A DNA stretch of 64,000 nt from Drechslerella dactyloides (GCA_020064725.1 JAGTWJ010000013.1:744001-808000), one strand, 5' to 3'; positions 22,466 to 34,936 are shown, counted from the first letter of the stretch. Numbers and translations: made by a program. Notes: generated by a model not told the origin, from the sequence alone.

Positions 22466-25215
22466 ATGCTGGCGGCGAGGATATCGGCGCCGTCGCGGGC
22501 GCTGCGCGCTCGAGGCCGTCCGCTGCTGCGGCCACAGCTACTCGCTCGTCCGAACTCCATACCGGCGTGCGGCGTCGCAGCGCATGCTCGGACGCTGCTG
22601 ACGCTGTCAAAGGATGCCGGCCCACTTGAGGTTTGTTTGCTCGTCCGTCGCGGCGCCGCTGAGACGGCCCTGTTGGATTTTGAACGCGCAACGCGGGCTT
22701 TGATATAAAATAGCAGTTCTGACGGTGAGGGTGAGATTGTATAGCCGCCGCTGCTGGAGGATACGTGCCATGGATACCTTCGCAAAATTGCAGACAAGTT
22801 TGGCGACAGGACAGCGTACGTTACGTTGCGATACACGATAGACTTATCCCGTAATATATCTCAGCTGACATGAATGTGTATATGTGTAGTGTCGTCTCAT
22901 CCCACCAGAACATTCGCCTCACCTACGACGCCCTCGACGCACAATCCACACAGCTAGCTCACGGCCTCGCGCGCCTCGGAGTAACCAAGGGCGCCCGCGT
23001 AACCGCCTGCCTGGGCAACACGGCTGAGTTCGCGCTGCTGCACTACGCGGTCTTCAAGCTCGGCGCGATCCTCGTCCCTCTCAACCCGGCGTTCACAGCC
23101 CAGCAGGTGACGGCTGCGCTGCGGCATCTGACGTCCGAGTGGCTTGTCATATCGGCGGAGACGAACCTGCCGTTCAAGAAGCCGAGGAGTAACGTTGGTT
23201 TGTTGGATACTTTGGTGCCTGGGTTTGAGGAGCGGGGGAAAGGGGAGGGCGTGCAGAGTCATGCTGTGCCGGTGAGTATTTTTCCCCTCTCTATAGAATT
23301 GCATGACCGGCTCCGACTGGAGTACAGCAGTAGTTGTATATATGCCAGTTGTATAAGAAGTTAATGCTAACGAAGCGTATGTGTGGTAATGCGTACAGAC
23401 GCTCAAGAACGTAATCATGATCGATAACAGCGCCGGCCGCATCCCACAGTCGACGTTCGAAACCTTCACGACGTACGAGGACGTCTTTGCGGATGGTGCG
23501 AGCGCGCGTGGCAAGGCGGTAGGTGCGGACGTGGATCCGCATGATATCTGCAATATCCAGTTCACAAGCGGGACGACCGCGATGCCCAAGGCGGCGTCGC
23601 TGACGCATGTGAATATTCTGAACAACGGGCGGTTCATCGGCGATCGGATGCGGTTGACGGAGAATGATGTGTTGGTCTGTCCGCCGCCGCTGTTCCACTG
23701 GTCTGTATACATCCTATACTTATCTGCGTATGAATCTCTGGCTGATGTGCTGTGGTATGATGTGGGTATAGCTTTGGGTGCGTGCTGGGGTACCAGGCGT
23801 GCATGACGCATGGCTCGACGTTAGTGTTCCCTAGTGAGGCGTTCGATCCGATGAAGGCTATGCGCGCCGTCCAAGATGAGCGTGCGACGGGGCTGCACGG
23901 CGTGCCGACGATGTTCATCGCCTGTTTGGAGCTGTTGAAGCGTGGGAAGATTCAACGGGAGGGATTCGAGCGGTTGCGGACCGGTGTTGCGGCGGGGACG
24001 ACAGTGCCGATTGAGCTGATGCGCAAGCTGCACAAGGAGCTGAATTTGACCGATCTGAGTGCGTATCTTTATTATATTATTATGGAGCGTTTCGATCACT
24101 TGGGTATAAGAGACGGCTAATGATGGGTGTGGTGTACAGCAATATGCTACGGCATGACCGAGACGTCGCCGGTTTCCATCATGACGTTCCCTGATGACCG
24201 TGAGTACAAGTTCTGCACGACGAATATAATATCATATCTCCCCCATTAGTTATACATTTGTCGCTGACGAGGTGGCGAACGTACGTGCATGCACGCACGT
24301 GGGATGGGAGGGATACAGCGATCGATAAGCGAACGAGCTCGGTTGGCCGGCTGCTGCCGCATACGCGGGCCAAGATTGTGGATGTCAACGACCGGACGCG
24401 GATACTGCCTATTGGGGAGAAGGGCGAGCTCGCGACAGCCGGATATTGTGTTAGTCCATTCCACATGGCTTATTCTACGTTGGTGTCTATTGCTGATCAC
24501 GGATGTTGCGATTGAATATAGCTGCAAAAGTACTATTGGGGCGATCCGGATAGGACGGCGGAGGTGATGATACATGATGAGGAGGGCACGCGGTGGATGT
24601 TCACCGGCGACGAGGCGGAGATGGACGCGGAAGGGTTTGTGAAGATTACCGGCCGCATCAAGGATTTGATCATCCGCGGCGGTGAGAATATCCGTGAGTG
24701 CCATTTCTACAATCCGTGACCCCCGTCCCGCCGATATTCGTCAATACACTGCGATATGGGTTGCTAAGCTGACTATATATATATGCAAACGGATGCAGAC
24801 CCCCTCGAGATCGAAAATGCGCTGTTCGCAAACTCCAAGGTCGCGGAGGTCTCCGTCGCTGGCCTGCCGGACGAACGGTACGGCGAGTGCGTGGCAGCCT
24901 TTGTGCAGGTGACGGAAGGGATGGCGATATCGAAACAGGAGGTGCGCGAGTGGGTGGCACAGAAGCTGCCGCGGCATATGATACCAAAGTATGTGTTTTG
25001 GATCAAGGAACTAGAAGGCGGGGCGCTTCCGAAGGTGGGTTTCTATTCATACATCCCTGTTTAAACGTTTCATGCAAGGCTGTTGTTTGGTCGTGTCGCT
25101 ACTGACGAGATATAACTAATGTTAATTGTGTTAGACTGCGAGTGGGAAGATCCAGAAGTTCAAGCTGCAGGAGGAAGGGAGGAAGCTGCTGCGTGAGGGG
25201 CGAGAGCTGAATTAG
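22466..25215 (+). CDS. acyl-CoA synthetase / AMP-binding enzyme, likely mitochondrial (628 aa)
   Basis: Ten exons: 22466-22630, 22745-22815, 22890-23271, 23399-23700, 23772-24058, 24140-24199, 24319-24449, 24522-24693, 24799-25034 and 25135-25215. All phases agree, giving 628 residues. It carries the ANL-family core motifs: phosphate loop TSGTTAMPK, CYGMTETSP, TGDEAEMDAEGF, GRIKDLIIRGGENIHP, and the catalytic lysine in PKTASGKIQK. The family activates a carboxylic acid with ATP to an acyl-adenylate and then a CoA thioester. Overall layout fits a medium-chain or short-chain acyl-CoA synthetase, but substrate cannot be read from sequence. The first about 45 residues are rich in Arg, Ala and Leu with no acidic residue, a good mitochondrial presequence. 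The phosphate loop has Ala where Gly is usual (GTTA for GTTG). Intron 4 begins GTCTGT, a weaker donor than the others. Confidence 0.9.
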
Positions 25216-26265
25216 CCGTGCTACCTAGTATTATATACTATTCCAGATGCGATGTATGTATTTTTGTAGTCTCGGCCAGGTGATTTTGTAATTGCTCGTA
25301 CCTGCCAACAATATGATATACCGTGTCGCGCAAGCCGGGCCGCTATGCTTTGATACACCCCTGCAATGCGGCATCGCGAGTTCCTCCTCGCGGTGTTGTA
25401 GAAGCACTTCAGGCACTGTTTGGGTGCTGGCCAGCGGATGCCAGCAGCTGGTGCAGCTTGGATTAGTTCACACGCTCAGCTGGGGAACAATATAAAAGAG
25501 CCCGGGCCGGCCGGCATCAGCTTTTATAAAGATATTCCCCCGAAAGGCTGCTGTTCTCCTCCTCCTTTCTTCTCCACTTCCTCTTCCTCTTCTCCCGCTT
25601 CTTCAATTCACAGGAGCAGTCTTATCACCAGCCTCATCGCCGTTCGAAAAGCACCTGCCACGATAGATCTATCTAAAGCAAACCGTTCCCCGCCGCACGC
25701 GCACGGCCAACAGCTCCAATTGTGCCTCATCGTCCGCGTCCTGCTATCGCTCCTCATACTCCTCCTCTTCCTCCTTCGCCGTCTACTTGCACTGACTGCC
25801 TGCTACGCGAAGCATCAAGGTAGGTACGGCCGTCTTTCGTTCACCGTCGTCCCTGCTTCCCTGCTCCTCATCCCATCTCCAGCGGAGCTGTTTGTCGAGC
25901 TGCATGTTTTGACCCTGTGCAACTAGCCGTTTTGGGCGTTCTGCAACATCTCCAACGCGCTTTGCAATTGCCAGCATCGTGAAATCACCAATCGGCCTTT
26001 TCTCGGCCGGCCGAGACGTGAATGCTGACGATTTCTGCCTTCCATTGGTAATTTCAGCCGCCAACTTCTCCATCCCGTCTCAACTGTTCCTCCAACAGCT
26101 TGGGTGCCACCAATCTGCTGGCAGTCGGACTGCTGCGGAACTTCAGGAGCTGGAACATTCTCGAACCAACCAACCAACTAGCCACGTCCGCGTACCCCGT
26201 TGCACACGAACTGGCCTCGAGACTACATCTGTAACAAAGCGATCCTCGTTGACACGCAAGCCAAC
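25216..26265. other. upstream region of the helicase gene
   Basis: 1.05 kb without a supportable gene. A clear TATAAAAG (25491) is followed by a C/T-rich leader. GTAGGT at about 25820 could be the donor of a 5' UTR intron before the helicase ATG, but no acceptor can be chosen with confidence. Confidence 0.5.
25491..25498 (+). promoter_or_regulatory. TATA box upstream of the NFX1-type helicase gene
   Basis: TATAAAAG in a GC-rich setting, followed within 100 bases by a long pyrimidine-rich tract (25545-25620) typical of fungal transcription starts. The helicase ATG is about 770 bases downstream, so a long or spliced leader is implied. Confidence 0.45.
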
Positions 26266-29200
26266 ATGTCCGGGAACGATCCCTTCATGTATAAAAACAA
26301 GCCAGCTGGGCGCGGGAGAGGACGCGGCGGAAACGGTCGAAACCGTGGCGGCAACTTCCGGGGCGGTCACAACAATAACCAGCAAGCTCAAGCGCGTCGT
26401 CCGCGACAACCGCAGCTGCAGGACATGTACGGGGTCGACCCAGAGGATCTCCGCGAGCTCCAAGAGATACAAAAGGCCAACGAGCAGAATCGGAGGGGCC
26501 GCGGCGGATTCATCGCGCGTCGACACGGAAGGCCGTTTCACGATCGCCCACCCCTTGTCATCCAGGGACACCCCGAGAGAGACAACAAAGCCAATCCCTC
26601 CAACACGGCATCCAAGTCGGGCCCCACGCAGGATGCCCGCCTCTTCGACGACTACGACGACTCGGGCGAGATGAACGCCCACTTATCCGAGCGCATCCTG
26701 GCTCCCAAGCGACCAACGGACCGGGGTACAACCAACAAATTCAGCGCACTACCCAAAAATACCCTTGTTGAGAAGCTCGAAAAGCCAACAGAGGCAATGC
26801 TCAAAAGCAGCGGTTGGCGAGCCCGCCCAGAAGTCCCCAATGCGGCCGAGCTGATGAGCGAGGAGGTGGAGCTGCCGGCCAATGAAATCTCGCAGCCATG
26901 GAGCACAACCGACGACTACCTCGAGGCCCACTACGAGCTGCTCCGCGAAGATTCATTCTCTCCTCTTCGCGACATGGTTGGCGTCTTCAGAGCTGATCCC
27001 GAGATGGATGATACGCATGATCTCTGCATATACGAGAATTGTAAGATCATTGGCATCACAATGAGCCACACTCTTGGCATATGCACCAAGATGAATTTCT
27101 CGACCAACCGCGCGAGAAAGAGGATTCGTTGGGAGAACTCGAAGCGCTTGTGTCCGGGCACACTTGTCGCTTTGACGACGGATAATTTCAATTCTGTCAT
27201 CAGGATTGCGACTGTCGCAGCGAGGCCACTGGCCGGTGTGGACCCCGATCTTCCGAACGGTCCCGAGGTCGATCTCCTCTTCCAGCCCGGGGAACTGGAG
27301 ATCGACCCTACCCAAACATGGATCATGATTGAGTCTCGCAGGAGTTACTTCGAGGCGTACAAACACACTCTGAAGGCGCTGCAGCGGATGGATGATGGCT
27401 TTCCTTTGAGCAAGATACTCACTCTGCAGGATAAGCGCATCCGTGCCCCTCAATTTCTTAAGGAGAATCCAAGACTCGACATGACGCCCTGTTTCAATGA
27501 TCATGCCGACACCTCCCGGCTGACCGATGTCAATATCATCCGGGATTTCCCGTCGAAGAAGAACGTTACGACGAGCATGGACGAGTCGCAGCTCCAAGCC
27601 GTCCAGAGGATCATAACAAAGGAGCTAGCGATCATCCAAGGTCCACCTGGGTGTGGCAAGACCTTTGTCAGCGTCAAGGCATTGTCAGCTATGCTTCGCA
27701 ACAAGAAGATTGATGACCCACCGATCGTTGTCGCTTGTCAAACGAACCACGCGCTCGACCAGCTCTTGCGTCATGTCATCGACTTTGAACCCGGTGTCAT
27801 TCGCTTGGGCGGCCGAACCCAGGACCAGGACAAGATCAAGGAACGTACGCTGTACAACGTTCGCAAGACCGCAGATTGGTTCGAAATCCAGGGCTCGAGC
27901 TTCGGCAAATGCAAGCGAACACTCAAGAGACTGGAGTGCAAAGCAGTGGAGTTGCTCGCTGTTATAAGCGAGGGGTGCGTGACGCCAGACGCCCTCCACC
28001 ACTACGGTTTGATCTCAGAAGCGCAGAGAAAGTCATGGCACACAATCTCGGAAGACTGGGTTAAGCTCTCAGCTGGCCACCAGGAAAAGCCCATGGCCCC
28101 AATGCCTGAGTGGCTGGGCGATTTCCTCGTGCCAACAATCCGACGGGAAGACCTGGCTTTGGAATACGAAGACGAGGATATCGGTGTGGAGGAGCTGAAG
28201 GACAGAGAGGCAGAGTTCGACGACGAGTTCGACGGAAAGCTGCGCGGGTACTGGATCGAATTCAAGCGCACGAAGGAAGTCCTCTCGCCTATCGGCATCG
28301 CCGAAGACGAACTCGACGAGGCGATGAAGATGAGCAACGTGTGGGACATCCATAACCATCTCCGTCCGAGAATGTACATGCGACTGGAAAAGGCACTCAT
28401 CGCCGCAATCCAGAACGATTTGCGAAAGCTCAACAAGGAGTTCGCGGATCTGGTCGCGGAATTCAAGATTGCAAGATGGGAGCGGGATGCCTATCTCCTT
28501 AGTCGGGCAAATGTCATCGGCCTGACGACGACAGGTGTGAGCAAGTATCGGAGCTTAGTAGCCTCGCTGGAGCCCAAGATCTGTCTCATCGAAGAGGCCG
28601 CAGAGACCCTGGAGGGTCCGCTCATCGCGGCATGCTATCCCAGCATCCAGCAGCTGATCCTCGTCGGCGACCATAAGCAATTGAAGGGACACTGTAACGT
28701 CTCCGAGCTCGAGCAAGCGCCATACCATCTTGCGATATCGATGTTCGAACGCCTCGTTAACAACGGCGTCGAATACACGATGCTCACTAAGCAACGTCGC
28801 ATGCGGCCGGAGATCCGCCAGATCCTCATGCCGATATACTCGGAACTCGATGATGATATCCAGGTTCTTAACAAGCCGTCGGTTCCGGGGATGGGTGGCG
28901 TCAACATGTACTTTTACGCACACCAGGTGCCCGAGGAGTCGGACGAGCTATCGAAGAAGAATGTTCATGAAGCGCAGATGGTGATCAACTTCTGCAATTA
29001 TCTGGTGGAGAACGGGATCAAGCAGCCGGAAATCACCATTCTCACGTTCTACACGGGCCAATTGAGAGAGTTGTTCAAGCTGTTGCGTCGCCATCCGCGC
29101 TTGAATCAGGGGGACGATCGCATCAGGGTTGCGACGGTGGATAGCTATCAGGGAGAGGAGAATGAAATTGTCATCCTCTCGCTTTGTCGTAGCAATATGT

Positions 29201-30506
29201 CGGGTTCCATCGGGTTTTTGAGCGTATGCGGCTTCATTTTCCCAGGATATGAGCGTAGTTTACTGACTTGCAAATTAGATCCCGAATCGTGTCTGTGTTG
29301 CGCTTTCGGTGAGAAGCCCTAGTTCGAAGTCAAGAACTTCATGAAAGACGCTAATGTTGTGGGTGAATCGCAGCGTGCCAAACGAGGCTTCTATATGTTC
29401 GGCAATGCCGGCTTGCTGTCTCAGGTCAGCAGTCTCTGGTGGGATATTTTGCAGATTCTGAACAATCGGTAGGCTTCAATCCCTCTGTTACCATTCTCAG
29501 ATTGAGGTTTATGCAGACTAACAGGTTGGGGACCGCAGCAAGCCGACGGCTATTAGTACTACCATCCCACTCAGCTGCCAGCGGCATAAGCGTATGACAT
29601 ATATTGAGCGTATGAATTTCATATCCAAAAACCCCCTCTTGGCATTCGCTAACAACTATTTTGCAGACGTTTCCGATTGGGTCGATCTCAACGGCGGGTG
29701 CACATCCAAATGTGGCGAGCTCCTGGCCTGCGGCCACCAGTGCACGCTCCGCTGTCATCCGTGCGTCCAGTACTCCAGCTGAAACTCATGATCCTGCTAA
29801 CCGATACTCCAACAGATACGACCACGCCCTCGTCGCCTGCGTCGACACGTGCCGCAAGGTGCTCGAATGTGGACACCGCTGCCGTAAAGAATGCCGCGAC
29901 AAGTGCAAGTGCGACCGCTGCCCTCAAGGTAGAACGAAGCCCCCAACTTACGCGTACGAAAACGCGCAGGCGGACAAGCTTCCGGCCTACGCTTACGAGG
30001 CCGCACAGATAGATCCGGTCCCGGCCTACGCGTACGAGAACGCCCAGATGAGCAAACTCTCCGAGCGACTAGCGGAGGTCAAGACGACGGATATGACGCC
30101 TGCGATGCTCAACCCGGTTTCGCCGAAGAAAACCACTCCGAAGAAGACGCCCCTACCGTCTGGAAAGGCTGGCGGCGGCGAGAACAACCCTCCTATTCCA
30201 GCGATGAAGCCTCCGAAGCAGCCCGATCATATTCACAAACACGCGCTGTGGGACGGCGGTCGGTCGACGCCCTCTAACAGCAACCATTCAACTCAATCCT
30301 CCAAGCCCCCTTCCAAGCCGGCTTCGAAGGGCGGGGATGCAGAGCAGCTGTTGATCTCTTTCGATGACGAGCCTGCGACCAAGACGTCGACGTTTCCGGG
30401 GAATGGTGTCGTTTCGTTCGATATGAACAAGGTGCTGATCCCTGATCGTACTTCGAAGGGAGGCACACCCATCACATCCTCTACGGATTTGCTGGGGGAT
30501 CTCTGA
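26266..30506 (+). CDS. SF1 helicase with NF-X1-type zinc fingers (1306 aa), Hrr1/SAD-3/ZNFX1-like
   Basis: Six exons: 26266-29223, 29279-29308, 29374-29468, 29539-29591, 29667-29760 and 29816-30506; 1306 residues. The N-terminus is RGG-rich (about 12-40), as in RNA-binding proteins. The helicase core follows: Walker A GPPGCGKT (459-466), motif II IEEAAE (about 775-780), QRRMRPEI, the DSYQGEENEIV motif, and a RVCVALSRAKRGFY motif completed only by splicing exons 1-3. The C-terminal exons encode NF-X1-type fingers (CGELLACGHQCTLRCH, CRKVLECGHRCRKEC), then three tandem YAYENAQ repeats and a disordered tail. This build is that of ZNFX1 and of fungal Hrr1/SAD-3, which act in small-RNA silencing (heterochromatin in fission yeast, meiotic silencing in Neurospora). 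That specific role is inferred from architecture; another Upf1-like RNA helicase role is possible. Confidence 0.88.
29938..30060 (+). repeat. three tandem YAYENAQ-type coding repeats in the helicase tail
   Basis: Three consecutive units of about 14 codons, each beginning with P-T/A-YAYE-N/A-AQ followed by a variable six-residue spacer, lie directly after the zinc fingers. The DNA copies have diverged at several positions, so this is not a fresh duplication. No family function is known to me. Confidence 0.8.
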
Positions 30507-31582
30507 GTTTTTCCATATATTCTACTACAGCACCTGGGACCGAGGCCAACTGGCTTCAACCCCTGGCATCCAGCTAGCTACATCTATTAGTCGTATGACC
30601 TTCGGTATGCATGCATTATCACAGGGCATGGACTTTTCTATCGCTATTCTATCGCTTGTTGTGTTTTTTGTTTTTTCTACGTTGCCAGGCTTTGCTGGTT
30701 TCGAGACTGTCCTGGCTGGCCTCGTAAGCCAGACCCCCGGTGCATGGTCTCGCAGCGCAAGCCATGGCAGAGGACTGCCCTCGGGAACTGTGTAGGTTTG
30801 ACTTGCGAAACCAGTCCTACCTGCTCACATGGCTTTGTATGAAGCCATGAAATTATATCCTTCTACTTTGCGATAAAGACTTTCTGCACGCTGTTTTCCT
30901 ATTTTGTTTTCCTATGTTCTTTTTCTTATCATCCTGTATACTAGCTGTGGTTTAGCGGGGTTGCATAGCCGGGCTGGTTAGAAAGGCGTGTGATAATAGG
31001 ATTCTGGTATAAAATATGCATTTCTTGGTATCTTCCACGGCGAATGGTGGGACACCTAGTTTGAGGGGTACTTAACACCGACAGCTGAGAGTATTTTTGT
31101 ATCTTCTTAGTTTGCTGGTATCTTCGACCTACATATACTGGCCAAATTACCCTTAATCCAGATCTAAATATTAGGGGAAGCCATAAAATATATATGAGGA
31201 TACGTGAATCTAGAAGCTGCAGCAATATTTATATCCATCCTCTATACATGAACTCATTTGGCCACCGTAGGCGGTCCACGCTCCCTCCACGCGGTTTGCG
31301 CTGTATATATATATATGTATGTACTGTATCTTCCCTTTCGTAGACTCTAGACAAGAATTACTTCGATCCACCAAGCCCGAGCCATCGTCGTTCGATATCG
31401 CGATCCGGAGCATTCGCAATACAATCCACCGCTACAATCTAAAAACCACGCAAATGTGCGTTGTGAACACCTCTTGACACGATCGCTACTAGCTTACTTA
31501 ATCGCGTCCTCCAATCGGCCTCGCACCGGGTGCCGGACAACCTTCATCGCCAGCTGCAGCTCGCCTCGCACGCCTGCCGGAC
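30507..31582. other. intergenic region between helicase and spt8
   Basis: 1.1 kb with no coding frame of note. It contains the 3' UTR of the helicase gene and the promoter of spt8, including an alternating TA run at about 31304-31318. Confidence 0.55.
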
Positions 31583-34090
31583 ATGGATTCGTTCGCGGGC
31601 AACCAGTCCGACGACGGGAAAGGTGCCGTACCATACTCGCTCCTCCGTTCTGTGTCTCCGGCGCGCGCGCGCGCCACGTTCACGTAGCTCTCGTACAGCC
31701 CTAGCTAACGTTGCGATCTCCAGGCTCCGGGCCCTCGTCCCCCGAAAACGATGTGGAAGACGCAATGATGGAAGACGACGCCGAGAACGAAGACGGGAGC
31801 GACAACGACGACAAGGAATCCGACGCCGAGAACGAGAACGAGAACGACGACGACGATGAAAACGCCGACGACGACGACGCCGATAATGCCGACGACGCGG
31901 ACCCCGCTGCCAGCCAGCAGCTGCAGCGCGAGCGCGAACGAGAGTCCTCGTCTGATGCAGCTGCAGCCGCCGCCGCCGCCGCTGCGGACGCCCGGTGGCG
32001 GCCCCGCGTGTCGCATAGCACGCTGACGGCGAAGACATACGATATAATACCCTACGTCGCCGCGCCGATGAGCACCAGCATCCACGCGTTCTGCGCGACG
32101 CCGTGCATGCGCTGGATATTCACGGGCGGACAGGACGGATATATCCGCAAGTTCGACTGGTATGCGAGCATCAACGGCAAGGTGCCGCTGACGGTCGCGC
32201 AGAAGCACCCGTTTGTGGATTCCGTTACAAGGGTGCGTACACACATATATGAAACGGTCGCTAGCTACAAGTGGTCGCATGGATCGCATGGGAAAGATAT
32301 ATTGACGGCTGTGGTGCTGATGTTATGTGTAACTATGTAGGCGGGTGTGCTGCTGTCGTATTGGGAGAATGAGGAGATTCCGGGTATGTGGGTAAAGGTG
32401 ATACCGTGAAGAGGCGTGATGCTGACAGGCGGTATAAGATAAAAATAGTTTGTTCGTCGAGAACGACGAGATGAAGATCTCGCCTGTGTACTCGCTGGCG
32501 ACGCACAGCCAGGCGCTGTGGCTACTGTCCGGGCTAGAGGTAAGATCACGCGTGAGGTTACAGTGGAACCGAGAGTTGCTGACGCCTGGATAACGCAGAG
32601 CGGGAACATCAACTTGCAGTCAGTCCGGCACGATGAGGGCAAGATCATTACTGTGCTTCGGAAACACAAATCTGCGGTATCGGTTCTCGCGCTCGGCGCG
32701 GACGAGAAGTCGTTGATATCCGGGAGCTGGGACAAGGATTTATTGGTACTATCCTGCTTCCCGTCCCCCCAAGACCAACTCTATCGGTCCAGCTTCTAGT
32801 ATTGGTAGTGCTAAGGGATATTATAGGACTGGGATCTGAACAAGGGAGAGGTCGTGCGGACGTATGCCCCGCAAGCCGGGCAGCTATCCGCGCTGCAATG
32901 GCGTCCGCAGTCCATCATCCCCATCCCTGTCGAACGCCAACCGATTATGAATGGCATCACCACCTCATCCCTCTCCAGACTTGCAAACGGCTTCGCGAAC
33001 GGCAACAAGTCGCCGAAACAGGAGGTCGATGTCGACGCCCCCGGCTCCCCGGCATCCTCCGGCGGCTTCGACTCGCTCTTCGGTGGGGATGACGACGACC
33101 TATTCGGCGCGGAGCTGTCGAACGGGCGGACGGCGCAAAACTCCACCTTGACGCTCGACGGCGATGACGACGTTCTGATGGGCGACGCGCACCCGCAACC
33201 CGCCGAGCAACAGCTCATCAACGAAAATGCAAGCTCTGCCGCCGCTGCTGCCGCCGCCATAGCTGCAGACACCGGCAACAGCAGCAGCAACACTACAGAC
33301 CACACCGCATCGTCTGATACAGTTGGCGACACCAACCTTGACATCCCGGATACCCGGGACGCACACGCAGAACACCCACACTCGCCGAGCGCCCACCACG
33401 GCGCCCTCGACGGCTCGACGGACGTCTCGTCAAACGTGTTCCTAGCAGCCTCCATCGACGGCATCGTCCGGATATTCGACCGGCGGCAGGAAAAGCCCAT
33501 TACGCGGCTGCTGCCCGGCAAGGGTATTCCGCCCTGGAGCACAAGCGCCTGCTGGGGCGTCGACGGGAACCATGTGTACGTCGGGCGGCGGAACGGCACG
33601 GTCGAGGAGTATAATATTCATAAGGATTTTCAAAATTCGGTGCGGACGTTGAAGTTCCCCGGGGGCAGCGGGCCGGTTAGCCATGTAACACCCATGGCCA
33701 ATGGGCGACATCTAGTCTGGTATTGCTTTCCCGCCTTCGCATCCTCGAGCCATCACTACATACAGATGCTGACTGGATATAGTGCGTCGTTTGATAATCT
33801 GCGGCTTTACGACCTAAAGGATGAAGAGGCGGCAAAGCACTCACGCGTACCCTTTTTAATCGTACCCGGGCACCACGGCGGTGTCCTAAGTTCTGTGTGT
33901 AAGTGCCTACCCATCCCAACTATACTTTCCTAGAACGCTTGTTTGGGGTCGTTTTGCAGGGGATTGACCGTTTGTGTGTATAGTTGTCGACCCAACATGC
34001 ACGTATCTACTTACCATGGCAGGAAACAGAGGGTGGGAGGGCACGTCGACGGAAGTCATGTTGGGATATGAGATTGTGCCTGTAGTTTAG
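31583..34090 (+). CDS. spt8: SAGA complex subunit Spt8, WD40 protein (651 aa)
   Basis: Eight exons: 31583-31622, 31724-32232, 32341-32383, 32439-32539, 32599-32745, 32827-33719, 33783-33898 and 33984-34090; 651 residues, all junctions in frame. The N-terminus is strongly acidic (Asp/Glu/Asn tract from about residue 20 to 75). WD40 blades follow, with FTGGQDGYIRKFDW, SGSWDKD-DWDLNKGEV, ASIDGIVRIFDRR and ASFDNLRLYDL, and the end SSVFVDPTC...GNRGWEG...LGYEIV is the characteristic Spt8 C-terminus. Spt8 links the SAGA co-activator to TBP in the nucleus and tunes TBP delivery to promoters. About 150 residues of low complexity (Ser/Asp/Ala-rich, 32940-33435) interrupt the propeller between blades. 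The first exon encodes only 13 residues. Confidence 0.92.
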
Positions 34091-34466
34091 AATGGGGATC
34101 TTACTATTATTGATTCACACTTGATAGTCTAGTTAGCCCTGATCGATTGTCGACGTTCCGGTGTATATACCCTGCTGATCTTGTATTGATATCGAGTACT
34201 GAATAATGTAATAAATGGCACCAGTCTTAGAGTTGGAGCCGGTTTGGTTCTGCACGCATCCTATATAGTAGCGTCTAGATCGGAGCCATCTATTTGAGAG
34301 TATATGCTGCCGAACTAGCATATATACTAAGTCGCGTTTCTATAAAATAGATACTTGTGCATATAGATAGATGTGTCAAAGAAGTTTGGAAATTATATAT
34401 CATCTCAATTAACGAACGAACAAACAGGTCGAAAACTCTCCTGTATTGGTGTATATGAAAGAGATA
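34091..34466. other. intergenic region between converging genes
   Basis: 376 bases of AT-rich sequence between the ends of spt8 (plus) and the small minus-strand gene, so it should hold both 3' ends. Nothing else seen. Confidence 0.6.
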
Positions 34467-34936
34467 TCAGAACCAGTCGTCTTTGGGGTTGAGTCCTATC
34501 TCCCTGCACAGCTCGCGCAAGCAATCATCCGAATGCCGACTAACAAGCTCAACCGAATTCACCTCCGCGACCATTGAACGCCCGCCGCCCGCCATAAAGT
34601 AAACATTCGTCCCATAGAATCCTAATAAACTCGACAGTTTCTTGGCTATATTAAAAAGAAGGAAAGAAAGATTAGATACCATATTAGATTGATTCCACGA
34701 ATGAAATGAACGGAACACTTACGATCATTTTTGAGCATTCTAAACTCATATATCATCTTAGGAAATCCAGTAGGGTACGAAATCACTAGACCGTCTCCCG
34801 TTGCCTTCAACCTGGGAACGGGCTTGAGCGTTGCCGTTAACTTATCAGCGCTCCTGTTGAACTCCAACGCTTCCTTTCTTTCGCACTGATATCTCAACGT
34901 GGTGGTGCAATCGTCGAGCCTGTTTACCCCATGCAT
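34467..34936 (-). CDS. hypothetical protein (130 aa, two exons)
   Basis: Exons 34936-34723 and 34645-34467 join across a 77-nt intron with GTAAGT donor and ATATAG acceptor, keeping frame and giving 130 residues ending KDDWF. An in-frame stop lies two codons before the ATG, so this ATG is the likely start unless an upstream exon exists. I recognise no domain. The sequence is of mixed composition with a hydrophobic middle (LLGFYGTNVYFMAGGG) and a charged end, like a small globular protein. It lies tail-to-tail with spt8. The match of a good intron to two otherwise meaningless short frames is the main support. It may be a genuine lineage-specific gene or a remnant of a larger one. Confidence 0.5.

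Noticed and set aside
29224..29322. Uninterrupted reading of the helicase frame to a stop at 29320-29322
   Set aside because: It would end the protein in the middle of the last helicase motif. Splicing at 29223/29279 and 29308/29374 restores the RVCVALSRAKRGFYMFG motif and the zinc fingers.
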